A stretch of 64,000 nt of DNA from Amorphochlora amoebiformis (GCA_054601695.1 BAAHQB010000014.1:620001-684000), one strand, 5' to 3'; shown: positions 1-14,541, counted from the first letter of the stretch. The notes: generated by a model not told the origin, from the sequence alone. A program made the numbers and translations.

Positions 1-8
1 ATATTTTT

Positions 9-41
<33 letters not shown>

Positions 42-75
42 ATATATTTATACATCTATGACTTATGTTTTATAG

Positions 76-231
76 CAACCCTATCGGACTTTTGGCTCTC
101 AATAACACAAATCTTGCCTACTGTCGACAACGTATGAGGTATGGCATATACATATATACATATATATATATATATGTGTGTGTGTGTGTATACATTATTC
201 TCGTATTTACGTTTAGTACGACCTAACTCTA

Positions 232-268
<37 letters not shown>

Positions 269-336
269 GTATTTGTGTGTGTATACATTATTCTCGTATT
301 TACGTTTAGGTACGACCAAACTCTGATATGTGTGAT

Positions 337-368
<32 letters not shown>

Positions 369-516
369 TATACATATATACATATAAATATATACATATA
401 TACATATACATAAATATGTATATATATATTAGTAAATATATAGGCAAGAACTTAAGTTGCTAACCAAAGCTCGTGTGGAGATGATATGGCGTCTAGCAAA
501 CAGTACTATACATATA

Positions 517-588
<72 letters not shown>

Positions 589-994
589 ATATGTATGTAT
601 CTATATATATATATATATAACTAAATATGTATTATTTAAATATTTATTTAGTTATTTACATACGTACAATGTGTATATAATTGTACAAAGAACGTATGCT
701 TATATATATACCCAAACACATATATATATATATATATATACATAATATATATATATATATATACATAATATATATATATATATATACAATACATATATAT
801 ATATATATGTGTGTGTGTATGTTTTTACCAAAAGCGTCCACATAATATAATCTAATGTAATTTATTACGATTTATGTACTTATTTAGCGCTTCAAGAAGT
901 ACGCGTGGGATCTCGATCTCTTAACCTGTCCCTTGCTATATGTTGTTATGAGACTCTCCTGCTTTCTTGTCCTGAAGACCACAGGTAACTATAC

Positions 995-1079
<85 letters not shown>

Positions 1080-1116
1080 ATATGAAGACCACAGGTAACA
1101 TACCACACACACACAA

Positions 1117-1193
<77 letters not shown>

Positions 1194-1223
1194 GACCACA
1201 GGTAACATACCACACACACACAA

Positions 1224-1300
<77 letters not shown>

Positions 1301-1330
1301 GACCACAGGTAACTATACCACACAACACAA

Positions 1331-1369
<39 letters not shown>

Positions 1370-1527
1370 TATATTACATATACATACACATATATATTAT
1401 ACACACAATATACACATACACACATACACACACATATATGTGTGTATATATGTATGTGTGATATATTATGAGACTCGGTTTCTTGTCCCGAAAATCACAG
1501 GTGACTATACACCCTCGCACACATACA

Positions 1528-1586
<59 letters not shown>

Positions 1587-1624
1587 ATGTTGATAATCAT
1601 GTACAGATGTATATGAATATGTTA

Positions 1625-1684
<60 letters not shown>

Positions 1685-1774
1685 ATACATACTCATTCTC
1701 ATGCAGGATGTAAGCGCATTAACATATGTATATATATATATATATATGTATGTATATGTATATATATATATGTG

Positions 1775-1815
<41 letters not shown>

Positions 1816-1825
1816 TATATGTATA

Positions 1826-1866
<41 letters not shown>

Positions 1867-2191
1867 GATATATATATATATATATATATATGTGAAATCC
1901 CCCCTGTATTCCAGATCTCGAAAGGCGATTCAAAATAGTCTAGACTTAGCGGTTGTCGGTATACGAAAATAAAAAACAAAAACCTTTCGCTCGGACATCC
2001 TCTCATTCAATCTCCCTCCCTGCATGCTCTCTCTTGCTCTCTATACACATACACACATATATCACACCTTCCTCTTTCTCTCTCATCCCTCTCTCTCTCT
2101 CTATTCCTCCTCCTCAGCCTCTCATTCCCTTTCGTCATTTTCAATTTTTGCAAGATGTCCGTTACTTCATTTTTTCTGTCTGTCAGCATAT

Positions 2192-2273
<82 letters not shown>

Positions 2274-2552
2274 CTACCAGCTCTTCAAACTTGGTATACG
2301 GTAAAACGATCTGACCTGATAAACGTTGAGGAAAACCTACAAAACCTTACCGCTGTAAGAGTCAAAGGTGCTCTCTCTCACACACCCTCCTCGCTTTCTC
2401 TCTCTCTTTCCCTGTACCTCTATCTTTCTCTCTCTCTTTTTCTCTCTTTCTCTCTTTTCCTTTCTCTTTCACTGTCTATCTCTCCCTCTCCCTCACCCTC
2501 CTTCTTTCTCTCTCTGTATTTTTTGCCTCTCTAGTTTCTAAATATACATACG

Positions 2553-2624
<72 letters not shown>

Positions 2625-2669
2625 TAGCCGAAGAGGAGGACAGGAAAAATACCATGGGAGTTGTTAATG

Positions 2670-2716
<47 letters not shown>

Positions 2717-2982
2717 ACAATCTATGTAAATGTATATGTACGTAGAAGAAGAATACCACATGGAGGGTTATTAATGTAATAGACTTATATGTGTCTGTAT
2801 ATATGTATATATATATATATATAAGTGTATGTGTACGTAGAAGAAGAATACCACATGGAGGGTTATTAATGTAATAGACTTATATATATATATATATATA
2901 CATAGATATATACACACACACTATGCATTTATGTATCTAATATATATACATATATACATATATATATATATATGTGTATATA

Positions 2983-3017
<35 letters not shown>

Positions 3018-3034
3018 CATATATTATATGTATT

Positions 3035-3085
<51 letters not shown>

Positions 3086-3256
3086 TGTAGATAATGGATG
3101 TCCTGCCGGATTTCAATGTACTAAAACAACAGAGAACCACAAAATCCAAAAAGGTATATATATATATTGATAGAGATATATTTACGTGTATATGTACACA
3201 TATTTATATATAATCTGTACACATTACATATATAACTATATAGAATTATCTAAATA

Positions 3257-3298
<42 letters not shown>

Positions 3299-3373
3299 CA
3301 TACATACATATTAATATACATATATATATATATAATATGTACGTTTATATACATACATATATTATACATATAT

Positions 3374-3418
<45 letters not shown>

Positions 3419-3493
3419 ATATTCACATATTTGTATATATTAGCCCAACCGACCCGCCCCATCAGGATTTCTTGCAAAAGTCTTCAGAAGAAA
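76..3493 (+). CDS. Unidentified multi-exon gene, 5' end outside window (exons 1-8 seen)
   Basis: I do not recognise this protein. Eight exons join in one open frame with GT-AG borders: 76-138, 444-502, 888-984, 1915-1958, 2281-2367, 2628-2659, 3091-3153, 3444-3493. The first starts inside a codon, so the gene begins upstream of the window. The product is helical, with stretches such as [19 protein letters not shown] and [20 protein letters not shown], then a basic, proline-containing part ending FLAKVFRRK. No signal peptide or catalytic motif is visible. Exon 5 could instead end at the stronger donor after 2352, but only the longer form keeps exon 7 open in its first frame. Introns carry TA, CA, TAA and CT repeats. 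Exons 3 and 6 have had their 3' ends copied into the following intron. Exon phases are what I see; the gene being real is inference, supported by eight consecutive phase-compatible joins. It may be one gene with the exons from 5549 onward. Confidence 0.5.
1084..1511 (+). repeat. Four extra copies of an exon 3'-end plus donor site
   Basis: The true exon end (GAAGACCACAG then GTAAC, 974-995) recurs at 1084-1105, 1191-1211 and 1298-1320 almost unchanged, each followed by a CA tract and then a TA array. A longer, more diverged copy at 1466-1511 also includes the upstream exon word TATGAGACT. Each near-identical copy keeps a usable GT donor. Confidence 0.9.
1781..1866 (+). repeat. Two (TAA)n microsatellite blocks
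   Basis: Two runs of TAA trinucleotides (about 1781-1814 and 1842-1866) are separated by a short TA tract in the intron before the exon at 1915. Confidence 0.95.
2741..2884 (+). repeat. Two copies of an exon 3'-end/donor segment
   Basis: Segments 2741-2790 and 2835-2884 are nearly identical to each other and resemble the exon end at 2628-2680 (GAAGA, ACCA.ATGG, then a GTTRTTAATGTAAT donor region). Both sit in the intron that follows that exon. Confidence 0.8.
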
Positions 3494-3594
3494 GTGCAAC
3501 CCATATATATACATATATTCGTATATATAAATATACTTGTTTATGCATTTATATATATATATATATATATATATACGAATCTATTTATATCTAT

Positions 3595-3629
<35 letters not shown>

Positions 3630-3761
3630 CGTGTGTGTGTGTATATATATTCGATATTCGGGAGTATAACGTTAAGCTAACCAAATTGAGCTTATGGAGA
3701 GAAGGGAGATATATAATAAACAAAAATATTATGTATATACATATATATATATATATATTAC

Positions 3762-3809
<48 letters not shown>

Positions 3810-3883
3810 CATATTTTATGTTACGTAGTATTCAAATATATGCTTTACTAAGCTAAGATATAAAGGGACATATATACATTTAT

Positions 3884-3936
<53 letters not shown>

Positions 3937-4130
3937 ACTCTATCCTAAGCACTGGGATAAACGAAAGTGTAGACTAAGAGCAAAGAGGATATATTTATAC
4001 ATATATATATATATATATAATATGCATATACATATATCTAGATCGAGAGCTCTGGAGATTGCAGCGGGTTCTACAGCAGAGGATACAAAACATGACAAGA
4101 AGGGGAGAACAGAGGTATATATATGTGCAC

Positions 4131-4218
<88 letters not shown>

Positions 4219-4243
4219 GTGTATGTGTATATGTGTGTGTATG

Positions 4244-4296
<53 letters not shown>

Positions 4297-4336
4297 GTAT
4301 GTGATCTGGTGTGTGTGTGTGTGTGTGTTGTGTGTG

Positions 4337-4395
<59 letters not shown>

Positions 4396-4408
4396 GTGTG
4401 TGTGTGTG

Positions 4409-4495
<87 letters not shown>

Positions 4496-4636
4496 AATAT
4501 ATAAACCTATTGATAGCAACAACTGTAACTTCTATTATCTGGTAGAGTAGAATAAAGCATACACCCAACATATGTACACATATTTATATTTTTTTACATA
4601 CATATATATATTATTATTAGTAATATATGTATATCC

Positions 4637-4693
<57 letters not shown>

Positions 4694-4779
4694 ATATTCA
4701 TATTAGATTGGAGAGCGAAGTCAAGGATCCGCTCAAAACGAAGTCAAACTCAACATCATTCGGTATGTATATATGTATA

Positions 4780-4835
<56 letters not shown>

Positions 4836-4856
4836 GTAAACATATACATATATATT

Positions 4857-4893
<37 letters not shown>

Positions 4894-4913
4894 CGTGTGT
4901 GTGTGTTTGTATG

Positions 4914-4983
<70 letters not shown>

Positions 4984-5267
4984 AGTCGATACTCAAGTAC
5001 GAATATACATACATCAGTCAATACTCAAGTACGAAGCTGAACGAAGATGATTTCGCTCCTCACCCCGATATGCGGTCACTCAACTCTCTAGAAATTTCTC
5101 GAACGCTCTCGACTTTTTCGAGCTTACTTTGAAACGTTCTTGAACGTCACCAAACGTTTTCGAATCCGCTAGAATTCAATCTAACCCTCTCGAAATCTCT
5201 CAAACTCTCTGGTGTTCTACAAACAATGTAGACTCTCTGGAAATATATATATATATATATATATATA

Positions 5268-5299
<32 letters not shown>

Positions 5300-5450
5300 T
5301 AATATACATATATTTACAAGAAAGATATAAAGTGAAAGAGGCAGAGAGGAGAGAGAGTTTGAATAGAAAATAATGCGGGTCGAAACCCATTAAAGAGAAA
5401 ATTCAAGAATATTCTTCGAAAGACTAGAGAAGAGTCATATGAGTACAATA

Positions 5451-5505
<55 letters not shown>

Positions 5506-5548
5506 AAATATAGAGATTTATTTAGTAATATATGATATAACATAGACA
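3494..5548 (+). other. Intron-rich stretch with unresolved exons
   Basis: Several short non-repetitive islands lie between TA arrays and look like exons, but more than one frame is open in each, so I cannot join them. Candidates are about 3688-3735, 3951-3989, 4044-4113 (one frame reads [20 protein letters not shown], helical), 4706-4760 and 4986-5046. Island 5040-5230 is a run of imperfect CTCTCGAA-like words. Island 5317-5436 is purine-rich. They probably belong to the gene on either side. Confidence 0.4.
4986..5035 (+). repeat. Direct repeat of a 17-19 bp word
   Basis: The word TCRATACTCAAGTACGAA occurs twice, 14 bp apart, at the 3' border of a TA array. This is the same style of local copying seen at other exon borders here. 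Confidence 0.8.
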
Positions 5549-5654
5549 TATGACCCCTAGAGGTACTATGAAGTCTCCAAGGCCCGGTGGCATCGCAACG
5601 TAACAGATAGCCTAACAATATAGAAATAATAATGATAATGATAATATACATACA

Positions 5655-5707
<53 letters not shown>

Positions 5708-5772
5708 ATTATATATATATATATATTTATAGCAGTATACGTATATGTGTGTATGTATATATATAAATAGAT

Positions 5773-5855
<83 letters not shown>

Positions 5856-5929
5856 ATAGACCAATGGCCATTCTCCGCGAGGGCAACTCTGAACTCGAAC
5901 CCAAGGTATGCATGCAGAAGTTATATATG

Positions 5930-5977
<48 letters not shown>

Positions 5978-5992
5978 TTATGTATGTATGTA

Positions 5993-6055
<63 letters not shown>

Positions 6056-6074
6056 ATATAGATATGTTTGTGTA

Positions 6075-6110
<36 letters not shown>

Positions 6111-6276
6111 ATATATATATATATATGTATATATTACATATATGTTTGCAAGCACATTTACATTACACATTATAGTATATATTATATTATATATATACAT
6201 ATATATATATATGTATTATATGTGTGTGTGTTTGTGTGTGTCTCTATGAGTGTGGGGGGGGTGAGTGTGGGTGTAC

Positions 6277-6347
<71 letters not shown>

Positions 6348-6430
6348 GGCACCTCACTTGAGCACGAAAACTCTATCCACAACCCCATTAACAACGAGAA
6401 CTCGGTAATACACACACTCAACACATCCGT

Positions 6431-6485
<55 letters not shown>

Positions 6486-6580
6486 TTCTTACCCAATCAA
6501 CTATAAACCACAATGATGCAGAAAACTTAACAATAGGAAATATACATATATATAAATATATACACATATATACACATATA

Positions 6581-6625
<45 letters not shown>

Positions 6626-6773
6626 ATATATATAATATATATATAGGTTCTTAACCAATCAACTATGAACTACAATGATGGAGAAAACTCAATAGGTAAT
6701 TCACCGCGGACGGTCGATAAGTACACAGATCTTAAGAATAGGAATAACGAGTAAGTATTTCTCACATATGCAC

Positions 6774-6825
<52 letters not shown>

Positions 6826-6978
6826 GCATACACATATGTACATATGTACAGTGTGACATAGTCTATATATTTACACGTATAAGATATAATAATATATATA
6901 TATATATATATATATAATATGTATGTAATAAATATGGAAATTCATACAAATATCATACATGTATATATATACATATAA

Positions 6979-7010
<32 letters not shown>

Positions 7011-7021
7011 CATATGTATAC

Positions 7022-7080
<59 letters not shown>

Positions 7081-7294
7081 TATATGTGCATAGTATATAT
7101 GAAAACATACATGCATACATTTGTATATATGAACACATACACATATACATATACACACATATATACATATATATATATATATATATACATATATGTATAT
7201 TTATAGGAGCAGGACTATAACAAGACTTAATGCGGGTCAAAAAGAGATGGAATCGGATGTCAGTGCCGTTACCAGCCTTGGACTAGGTTTGCAC

Positions 7295-7393
<99 letters not shown>

Positions 7394-7449
7394 AAGTGTG
7401 TCTGTATATATTGTATACTATGATATAATATAATATAATATACTACATG

Positions 7450-7506
<57 letters not shown>

Positions 7507-7579
7507 TATATGATATATGTATAATATTTATATACCATATTTAATCCTCTAATAGAAGCTCTCAACCTACCCTAAACTC

Positions 7580-7637
<58 letters not shown>

Positions 7638-7667
7638 ACGTGTATCTACACACACACACATATCAAG

Positions 7668-7751
<84 letters not shown>

Positions 7752-7781
7752 ATATATATATATGTTTATTTATATACTACA

Positions 7782-7864
<83 letters not shown>

Positions 7865-8250
7865 TGTGTGTACTAAATCTAACCCTCTAATACCAGCTCT
7901 TAACCTACTACCCTACTGATTATCTCATCAACATATCCCTACTAACCCTAACCCTAACCCTAACTCCAAATAAAGCCTAAAACATCCCAACGCTAATCCT
8001 AAGCCTAATCCCAATTCTAACGCTAAACGTAGCCCTAATCCTAATTCTAACGTTAAACCTAGCCCTAATCCTAATTCTAACCCTAATCCTAATCTTTATT
8101 CTTGTGGCTTACTCTAACTTACCCTCATCAAATTAAAACACCAACTGACTGGTACTGAATCTGATGCTAACCAACCCTAATCATTATTACTGACCAAAAC
8201 TTTGATGACCCTAACCAAAGTAAACTTTTAATCTATCTCACTAAATGTAA

Positions 8251-8283
<33 letters not shown>

Positions 8284-8366
8284 TTGATGTATATATATGT
8301 GTATATTGTGTGATATATTTTTATGCACGTATAGATAGATATAGTGCATGTACAGATATAGACAAC

Positions 8367-8412
<46 letters not shown>

Positions 8413-8723
8413 CTAAATCCTACCCTAACCCTCAACCTTCGCTTCTCCCCACCCTAACTAACCCAACCTATAATTCAACCTAGCATAGCTAACCCTAAGC
8501 AACTCCAACCCTAACCTCAATAGTAAAGTTCAAGTCAGAGATGGGGGGCAGTTATGTGAGCGGTAAGGGGCACGTTTCAACAACAAAATGATTTTCGCGG
8601 CTTTTTTTTTTCGTATTTGGTTTTTGTGGTTTCGATTCGATAGGTAGAGTAAATATAAATATATGAATGTATGTATACATATATATAAATTCGTATATAT
8701 ATATATATACATATATATATATA

Positions 8724-8773
<50 letters not shown>

Positions 8774-8855
8774 CTTCCTATGTATTCTTTCTTTTACATT
8801 TTTATATATATATATCCAAATCAATTTCATACATTATATACGAATACAAACACGA

Positions 8856-8911
<56 letters not shown>

Positions 8912-9073
8912 AATGTATGTATATATGTAAAATGTAAATACTAAAAGCTCCTCACTCCTTTCTCTATCTCTGTATATGTTACATATGATAACCTTTAATA
9001 CAATGAATGTATTTGCAACTGAAGATAAAACTAAAAATATATAAATCGAGAGAAACATAATATAAATATATTG

Positions 9074-9104
<31 letters not shown>

Positions 9105-9265
9105 AAATTTATGCATATATTACACAAATGAATAGATGACAAGGGAAGGGCGAGTCTCCGGAAGAACAAGTAATTCGCCAATATTTTAACTATTTGTAAT
9201 CCATCGAGTTGAGTAGAATACCTAATAGATTATCTATACACACATATGTGTAAATATATACACAC

Positions 9266-9298
<33 letters not shown>

Positions 9299-9437
9299 AA
9301 TATATATATATATATTTATATATATATGATATGTAGGCATACTTGCTCTTGTAAACTATCGAAGTCATCTTTAATTGACAGATGTATATATATATATATA
9401 TATATGTAGATGTATGTGAAAATTTTCGTAGACTTAT

Positions 9438-9498
<61 letters not shown>

Positions 9499-9606
9499 TA
9501 TATATATCGTTTGTGTTTTAGGGGTGGTGCGGAAACTCCATCTCTTGGCACGAGACACACTCCACGATTGCGACGAAGCCCTCGAGCTCGGGTATATTAC
9601 ATCAAC

Positions 9607-9650
<44 letters not shown>

Positions 9651-9967
9651 ATATATATATATATGTGTGTGTGTGTGAGTGTAATCTTAGTATGAGACTC
9701 ACTCCTCATATGCGACGAACCCTTAAGTTCATGTAGAGATCTATATGTGTACAATAAACATTTGTATGTATATATATCTAATTGCACATACATGTGTGTA
9801 TACAAGTGATATGTGTAATATGTTTATTTGAATATATATATATATACATATATATATATTATATATGTATATATATACATATATATACATGTGTGTGTGT
9901 GTTCATGCATTATCATGTGTGTATAATATAACAAAAATAGATTCACATCAATTCTATGTTTCTGTGC

Positions 9968-10054
<87 letters not shown>

Positions 10055-10059
10055 TTATA

Positions 10060-10107
<48 letters not shown>

Positions 10108-10190
10108 GATATATATATATATATATACACATATATATACATACATATTATATATTATATATGTACATATATTTATATATATATATATAA

Positions 10191-10227
<37 letters not shown>

Positions 10228-10675
10228 GTATGTATGTATTTATGTATATATATATATATATACATGTTTATACACATACATATATATATATATATATAAA
10301 ACATTTATGTCACATAGGAGGACAGCAGTGAAATGGGTAGTCAGGAAAGCGGGAAGCCACTTATTGGACGCGACACAGATACTAAACAGGGTATGTTGCG
10401 CTTGAAGAGAGCTGCCGTGACACTTGCCTTTCTGACTTCTTTTTTCGCAGCTTCCCAAGACACATCGGCTGAGAACCATCACCTTATTGACATCAAGCCA
10501 ATGGGATAGTCCTAGTACTAGTAGTAGTCAAACCTACTTCGTTCATACTATAGTTTGCAAGTGCAGCCTTAAACTAGTAAATCTATGGATGTCGGACCGT
10601 ATAGTGCTAGCGGCTGCATACACTGTTACTCGTCATTACACTATGGTTATGGCTTTAATTTGTGCGATTGTCTAA
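5549..10675 (+). CDS. Unidentified multi-exon gene, C-terminal part
   Basis: I do not recognise this protein. Nine exons stay in one open frame across all joins: 5549-5598, 5860-5905, 6348-6404, 6647-6750, 7207-7286, 8524-8562, 9522-9591, 10318-10390, 10451-10675 (247 codons and a stop). The first half is polar and Asn/Ser-rich. The second half contains a helical stretch around [20 protein letters not shown] followed by [18 protein letters not shown]. The ATG at 5549 is the first in frame, but an acceptor-like AG sits four bases before it, so it may be an internal exon of the gene starting at 76. The last exon reads through a CTAG-rich tract, so its final 60 residues are doubtful. Donors GTAAGT (6751) and GTAAGG (8563) are strong. 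The 5' part of the exon at 6647 and the 3' part of the exon at 9522 have decayed copies nearby. Confidence 0.45.
6482..6535 (+). repeat. Decayed copy of an acceptor plus exon start
   Basis: This 54-bp segment repeats the acceptor and first 50 bp of the exon at 6647-6750 with a few changes, including ATGAACTAC becoming ATAAACCAC. It stops at the internal word CAATAGG. In phase 0 it stays open for 17 codons but has no GT donor at its end, so it is a partial copy rather than a complete alternative exon. Confidence 0.85.
7542..7914 (+). repeat. Pair of related acceptor-like segments
   Basis: About 40 bp at 7542-7582 (CCTCTAATAGAAGCTCTCAA) and 7874-7914 (CCTCTAATACCAGCTCTTAA) are clearly related and are separated by TA, GT and CA arrays. 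Confidence 0.75.
7926..8100 (+). repeat. Interstitial telomere-like CCCTAA repeats, block 1
   Basis: It starts with three tandem CCCTAA units (near 7945-7963) and decays into variants such as CTAATCCTAAGC and CCTAATTCTAACG over 150 bp. It lies within the intron between the exons at 7207 and 8524. On the opposite strand it reads as TTAGGG. Confidence 0.85.
8410..8516 (+). repeat. Interstitial telomere-like CCCTAA repeats, block 2
   Basis: Degenerate CCCTAA/ACCCTAAC units continue here after a TA/TTA array, ending just before the acceptor of the exon at 8524. A few further units lie at 8165-8215 between the two blocks. Confidence 0.8.
9693..9735 (+). repeat. Decayed copy of the exon end at 9559-9592
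   Basis: GAGAC-CACTCC-ATTGCGACGAA-CC in the exon is matched by GAGAC-CACTCC-ATATGCGACGAA-CC here, about 135 bp downstream across a TA array. The donor GTATAT of the original is not preserved. Confidence 0.75.
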
Positions 10676-11255
10676 ATCCAAGGCTGAGAGATCTAGTACT
10701 AGTCCGGCTAGTATACTAGAGAGATATTGACGTGGAAATGATCCAAAAAAATAGAACAAATGTCTACACACTCTAGACACTAGATAGCACTAGATTCAAC
10801 TTAATTTACGCAGTTACAAGCCTTACCAAGTTACTAGACTAGTATACAGTTATCGTAAGTTTATCTAGTAATAGACTAGATGTGTACCGGATATCTAATT
10901 ATGTTTTTTACTATCCAGACTATCTGGCGTATTTACTAGATCTAGTATATTCTAGATATTGGGAAGTTTGGGACGGGGGGTACCGGTATACTATAGATAG
11001 ATTGCTAGAATTGCACTCCGATACTAGTATTAGTAATCTAGGTAATATACTAGACTCTGATATCTTCGATCGAGAACTGTCCAGACTGTCACAGATCAAG
11101 GAACTAGTTACACTTATGTTAAAAATTGAAGGCTAGAACTATGTATACTAGACTCTATGATACCTAGCATCCCCGCAGCGCAGCAATTGAGATTTTAGAA
11201 CTTCGAATGTCAGAATTTCAGCTTTAAGATTTTACCAGGTCGATGCGACACATGT
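10676..11255. other. Convergent intergenic region, CTAG-rich
   Basis: It lies between the stop of the upstream plus-strand gene and the stop of MCMBP. No gene or TA array is seen. From about 10500 to 11165 the tetranucleotide CTAG appears roughly 26 times, far above the 2-3 expected in this length. A 79-codon open stretch ending at 11136 is probably chance. I see no clear polyadenylation motif for either gene. Confidence 0.7.
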
Positions 11256-11603
11256 CTAGCGTAAGAGCTTGAAAAGTGGGCCAGTATATGTCCAGCGCTT
11301 CGCGGTCAAGTTAGTCTCGAGGAAGGTGGTAGCAAGAAGACGTGAGCAACCCATGCGTAGGTGCATCGAGGCCTCCGGGAGCTTAGGGTTTGCTTTTCGT
11401 AGAGCTACAAAGTCCTGATATTATATGAATATATGTGCAAGTGGGTTTGAATTATATATGTATCTATGCATGACATGTGTGTGCTTATAGAAGTGTATAA
11501 TGTATATACTCATACATATGTGTGTATATATATCTATGCGTTTTTATGTATATAGTGTGTGTGTTAGCATGTGTTTTTTAACACACTCTCACATATGTAT
11601 AAT

Positions 11604-11656
<53 letters not shown>

Positions 11657-12000
11657 TATATTGTATTTAGGAATAACATAATGACAATAATGGTGATAAC
11701 ATATGCATAACCACAAATCACCTCTTGAATTTGTGACGTGATCTCCTTCGGGATCTCAACATTAAGCGTTCGCGCGAGCAACAGATACTCGCGAAACGAC
11801 CGAAGGGAAGCTTCAGATACCTCTCGAATCCCTCTACTTTCAGCTCCCTTAATGTCGACCGAGCAATCGCACTTAAAGATGGATTTCTTCCCCTTGGTTA
11901 GGATAAGGACGGGAGTGTCGGTGTTGAAGGTAATCTGGATGTTGTATGTACATATAAATATAGGTATATATATATATATATATTTAGATATATACATACC

Positions 12001-12031
<31 letters not shown>

Positions 12032-12038
12032 TTAGATG

Positions 12039-12078
<40 letters not shown>

Positions 12079-12087
12079 CAAATAATT

Positions 12088-12158
<71 letters not shown>

Positions 12159-12215
12159 GTATGTTATGTATGAGATATTGAGAGGATGATGGTCGATAAG
12201 GATAGTTGTATCATC

Positions 12216-12276
<61 letters not shown>

Positions 12277-12368
12277 TCTACATTTTGCTTTATTTCTTAC
12301 ATTGTTTTTAAAGATTGATATGGTGTAATTTGTGTAAATAAGGAATAAAAGATCTGTTTAGCGAGCAT

Positions 12369-12419
<51 letters not shown>

Positions 12420-12732
12420 AAAACTTCAACGCTACGTATACAATTTATTAGATGTTTACAGCGAACATAACATGTACATATATATATATATATATATATG
12501 TATATAGAATTATACATATAATACATATAAATATATGACATATATACCTTATGGTATTTGAAGTCAAAGTTAAGCTGTTGAGCACTGATAACTTGCTGTG
12601 CTGCGGAAAAGTTCTTGATCCCTTTTTCCAATAACTTCCCTGCAAACGCAATATATAGCTATATATATATATTGATATATATATATATATAATATATATA
12701 TATTATATATATATATATATTTATATATTTAG

Positions 12733-12776
<44 letters not shown>

Positions 12777-12823
12777 TACATATATATACGCCACATACAC
12801 ACATGCACAGACTCACTCACATA

Positions 12824-12870
<47 letters not shown>

Positions 12871-13207
12871 AATAAATCATTACCTTCGGATAGTTTGGTC
12901 TCGTCAAGAACAATATGGGTGCCTGCAGCGGCCTGTAGCTCGCCCTGAGCAAGGTGGTTGAGGTTGTAGTCTTTGACTGGCATGTAGGCGGCCTTGTTCA
13001 TTGCGCTCACAGTGACCTGGGAAATAAAGAATAAATTAAGTTGTGCTAATTGTGTGATGGGTCGAGTTTTATGCAATGTATTAGATGTATATGCGTGTTT
13101 GCATGTGCATATATATATATATATATATGTATATGTATATATACATTATATTTGTGTGTTATAATACATACATATATATATAAATATGTATATATATATA
13201 TATACAT

Positions 13208-13252
<45 letters not shown>

Positions 13253-13313
13253 TATCCATATATATGTATGTATTGTAGATATTCAATTACACACACAAAC
13301 ACACATACACACA

Positions 13314-13368
<55 letters not shown>

Positions 13369-13648
13369 GTGTATGTGTATATATCACGCAACATTATTCT
13401 TATATCTTTATATGCTAAACGGCTTGTTGGTGTCTAAAGTTGACGCCGTACTTCGATGGGCTTGACGGCTGGAAGAATCGATTCCATGAACGATATGAGC
13501 TTCATGGCGGTCTTAGGAGGTACTCTGGGAGGGCAGGGTTGAGATAAATGATGACATGTTTAGACGTAAATAACTACATATAATTACATTTTGAGGTATA
13601 TATATATATTATAAATATACATATATAAATATACACACATATGTATAT

Positions 13649-13691
<43 letters not shown>

Positions 13692-13746
13692 ATTTGTATA
13701 TATATATATATATATGTAAATATACATTCATTTGTTTATGTAACAC

Positions 13747-13790
<44 letters not shown>

Positions 13791-13823
13791 CGCATTCCTA
13801 AGTATATTTTCACAGGTATATAT

Positions 13824-13864
<41 letters not shown>

Positions 13865-14161
13865 TTACATATTTCATACATATTCATGTGCATGTGTACA
13901 TATGTATTTTTATGTATACAATGTCGAAATTCTATACCCTGATATGCCCAGAGAAAACTTTCCGATGATGTGTCCCGAACGGCGGTAGTGCACCCGAGAT
14001 ACAAGGTGCATGAGCATGGCTTCCGAAGCAACAGAATCACCTCCAAGGAGGTCTAAAATTAACGTTATCATTATAAAGATGAAAGAAAAAAAGTGTGAAT
14101 CTGGATGTACAATATATACTTATGTATACATTTATTCATTATAATATGTTGATAATATATT

Positions 14162-14216
<55 letters not shown>

Positions 14217-14452
14217 ATATATATATATATATATATGCATTATATATATATATATACATGTAAGCAGATTTTATGTTTATCTACGTATATGTGAAAGTTT
14301 ATACCCATGTTTCATGTAAATTCGTATGATATATGAATATATTTTACGTTGAAATATATGTATATGTATACACGTTACATACATGTAAATTTGCGAGTAT
14401 TTACATATGTATATATCACACATATAAACATATACATTATGTTTAATATGTT

Positions 14453-14493
<41 letters not shown>

Positions 14494-14510
14494 TATACAT
14501 GTATATATGC

Positions 14511-14541
<31 letters not shown>

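Noticed and set aside
5366-5388. tRNA T-arm-like string GGGTCGAAACCC
   Set aside because: No acceptor, D or anticodon arms can be drawn around it.
10333-10509. Plus-strand ORF starting [16 protein letters not shown] with a hydrophobic middle, like a secreted peptide
   Set aside because: It spans an exon, a GTATGT donor, a TTTTTTCGCAG acceptor and the next exon; the spliced reading in another frame fits the preceding exons' phase.
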